Of a stretch of 64,000 nt of DNA, positions 62,343 through 64,000 are shown in pieces. Within the stretch, counting starts at the first letter, position 1, and each line of letters opens with the position of its first letter. The translations under genes and the position numbers were made by a program. The DNA comes from Fasciolopsis buskii (lineage: Eukaryota > Platyhelminthes > Trematoda > Plagiorchiida > Fasciolidae): positions 205,773 to 269,772 of the forward strand of contig LUCM01008791.1 in NCBI GenBank assembly GCA_008360955.1. The letters are read 5' to 3'. The notes under the pieces were generated by a model, which was given only the letters and a program-made list of their open reading frames with translations, was not told the DNA's origin and did no database searches.

Positions 62343-62720
62343 TTAGCCTTGGGTCAGTTCGGCGATTACATAATCTACAGCATGAGGCTGAAAGGCTTGA
62401 ATGCCTCTGGTATCATCGGCAAGTAAGAATGGAACGCCGTTTCCAGCAACTTTCGGGGCATCACTAGCATAGGACAGAAACAGCAGCGGACCTAGTGGAT
62501 TGCTTTGGATAAGGCCACCAGTTGCCGACCTGGAGTGGGAGGTGAAATCAATGGATGGCACCATTTGATTACTTGAGGAAAAACACGATGTAACCCATGA
62601 TATTATAAAGCCGCCGGCCACATAGGACTTGATGGTTTTTGTCAGCTCACGCTGGGAGACTCTATCAAAGGAATTATTAATCCCAGGGAGCGCAGGATAC
62701 ACTATGATATCCCCATTCCG
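62343..62720 (-). mobile_element. Non-LTR retrotransposon (CR1/jockey-type) reverse transcriptase relic
   Basis: The minus-strand frame contains NSFDRVSQREL (usual 'KAFDxVxHxxL'), SYVAGGFIISWVTSCFSS, SATGGLIQSNPLGPLLFLSY (usual 'GVxQGSxLGPLLFxxYxND') and FLLADDT, where the catalytic FADD is LADD with both aspartates kept. The order and spacing are those of LINE reverse transcriptase domains. The fragment covers only the central palm (about 125 codons). QG to QS in the GVPQG-like motif and the short length show decay. Confidence 0.85.
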
Positions 62721-62726
62721 TCCCAA

Positions 62727-64000
62727 AAGGTAAAATGATTTCCTTTTTCATTGCTTCTCAATAAAGCGATAGGATTAGGATGATAGAGAAACATAAAATA
62801 TCTCCAAAAAATTGTCCTAGCTTTGTGAGGCTCGAAGTCAGCTAACGGAAATTTTTCTCAAAATTAAACAGCTCTATTTTGTAGGTATTTAAAAAAATAT
62901 TGGCTGGAGCTTTCATTGATAGAACCTCATATTCAATCTCCACGTCGCAATTAAATCTTATGGCCTTGTTTTCTTTAGGTTGATAAAAAACTGCTTATGT
63001 CCTGGCCCAATAGACCAGAAAGTTGGACTTATATCAAGAAGAGTGCAGAATGTTACTCTGGCTGAATGTTGTCCTGAAAACTGCATCTCCATGGTCACTA
63101 CCGCAGCTCAAGTAAGTGCGTAATCATTATAGTCTTCCGTGCGAAACCTAAAGCTCGCGTGAGCCGGCTTACTAAGCTGAAGTTTTCAGGGTGTAGAACG
63201 CCAGATAACTATTTGTTATTCCTTATTTTGAGCCAAAATAGGCTGCAATCTTGGTGTGAATGAAAGGAAGTGTGTAGGCTTAGCCTCGACCATCGTAATA
63301 CTCGTTGCATGTACATACTACAAGCGATGACAGATCAGACTTTGAACAAAATTCTTTTGCAATTTCCCGGAGTCATATCTCATGTGGCTCATTTTTCTCA
63401 CATCTTTGATCTAAGGACATTAGATTTGGGGTGATTGACTACACTTCGGGTTTCCTCAGTTATACTCAAACCGACTGACGTTCGGTAAACGTCACACACC
63501 TACCCAAGTATCTTAATTTGACTAGGTCGTAAAGAAATCGAATTTTGGAGAAGCTACGCCCAAACTTCCTGTACTCCTTACTCGCCAGTACTTGCAACCA
63601 AAAAGTGAAACAAGATAGCCCTTAAATACCGCAGTTATTCATTGGTGCAAAAAGATAAATGAGCATTCAGACCTGAAAGATAGAAATAATAAATGGAAAG
63701 GAGTATAGCCCAACAGAAACTTAGGACAGAAAACTTTAGGGAACACTGTAGGTGCTAATTTGTGAGACAGCACAGAAGTACCACCCGAGAGAGAACACAC
63801 CCCTGCCTGCGGCTACCACAAACGGCTGAGCGCAGCTAGTCTAGGACTTCAAGCACAAACGTGTGTTGACAGCAAATGCCTACTCATATGTTTAAACAGA
63901 TTTATAATCATCGTTCAGCATTAACCAGCAAACAAGTTCTCAGTAACCGCTGCGTTCTCTCCAGAGCCACATGTGTCTCTGAAAGTGGTGAATATGCAAA
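62727..64000. other. No feature seen
   Basis: I found no exon, repeat pair or retroelement motif here. A continuation of the LINE relic upstream of its 'FD' motif was looked for on the minus strand and not recognised. Confidence 0.5.

Noticed and set aside
1..64000. CRISPR arrays, bacterial operons or prophage
   Set aside because: Split genes, animal retroelements and absence of regularly spaced short repeats rule these out.

Overview
The window is eukaryotic nuclear DNA and most probably comes from a parasitic flatworm, likely a digenean trematode. The evidence is two split genes with GT-AG introns, a flatworm-like set of decayed retroelements (Penelope-like, CR1/jockey-type LINE, Ty3/gypsy), and tRNA-derived SINEs that carry hammerhead-ribozyme cores, a combination best known from schistosome Sm-alpha elements. 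The species cannot be named from sequence alone.

Layout. (1) Positions 1-26.6 kb hold the 3' end of a plus-strand gene that I identify as ZW10 (kinetochore RZZ complex and ER-Golgi tethering). Three phase-compatible coding exons (9102-9217, 18962-19024, 26417-26647) are separated by introns of about 9.7 and 7.4 kb. The introns contain a Penelope-like reverse transcriptase relic, SINEs, a (TTA)n array and inverted repeats. (2) Positions 26.6-29.9 kb are intergenic, between two convergent genes, and include a 506-base assembly gap set in CT/TA microsatellites. (3) Positions 29.9-32.8 kb hold a complete minus-strand gene for GTP-dependent phosphoenolpyruvate carboxykinase. It has six coding exons and encodes 637 residues, with small introns (51-94 bp) apart from one of 657 bp. 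(4) Positions 33-64 kb have no gene I can name. They contain a ~640-bp near-palindrome made of two inverted SINEs with hammerhead cores, a 227-bp repeat present twice in inverted orientation at 98% identity, a decayed proline-rich coding sequence on the minus strand, two unassigned candidate minus-strand coding segments, a decayed Ty3/gypsy pol and a decayed LINE reverse transcriptase.

The two genes do not form a functional unit: one is a mitosis/trafficking factor, the other the enzyme linking PEP and oxaloacetate, which in helminths feeds malate dismutation. The most interesting content is the group of hammerhead-bearing SINEs, especially the palindromic pair near 40.4 kb, whose two copies carry different damage to the same ribozyme fold.
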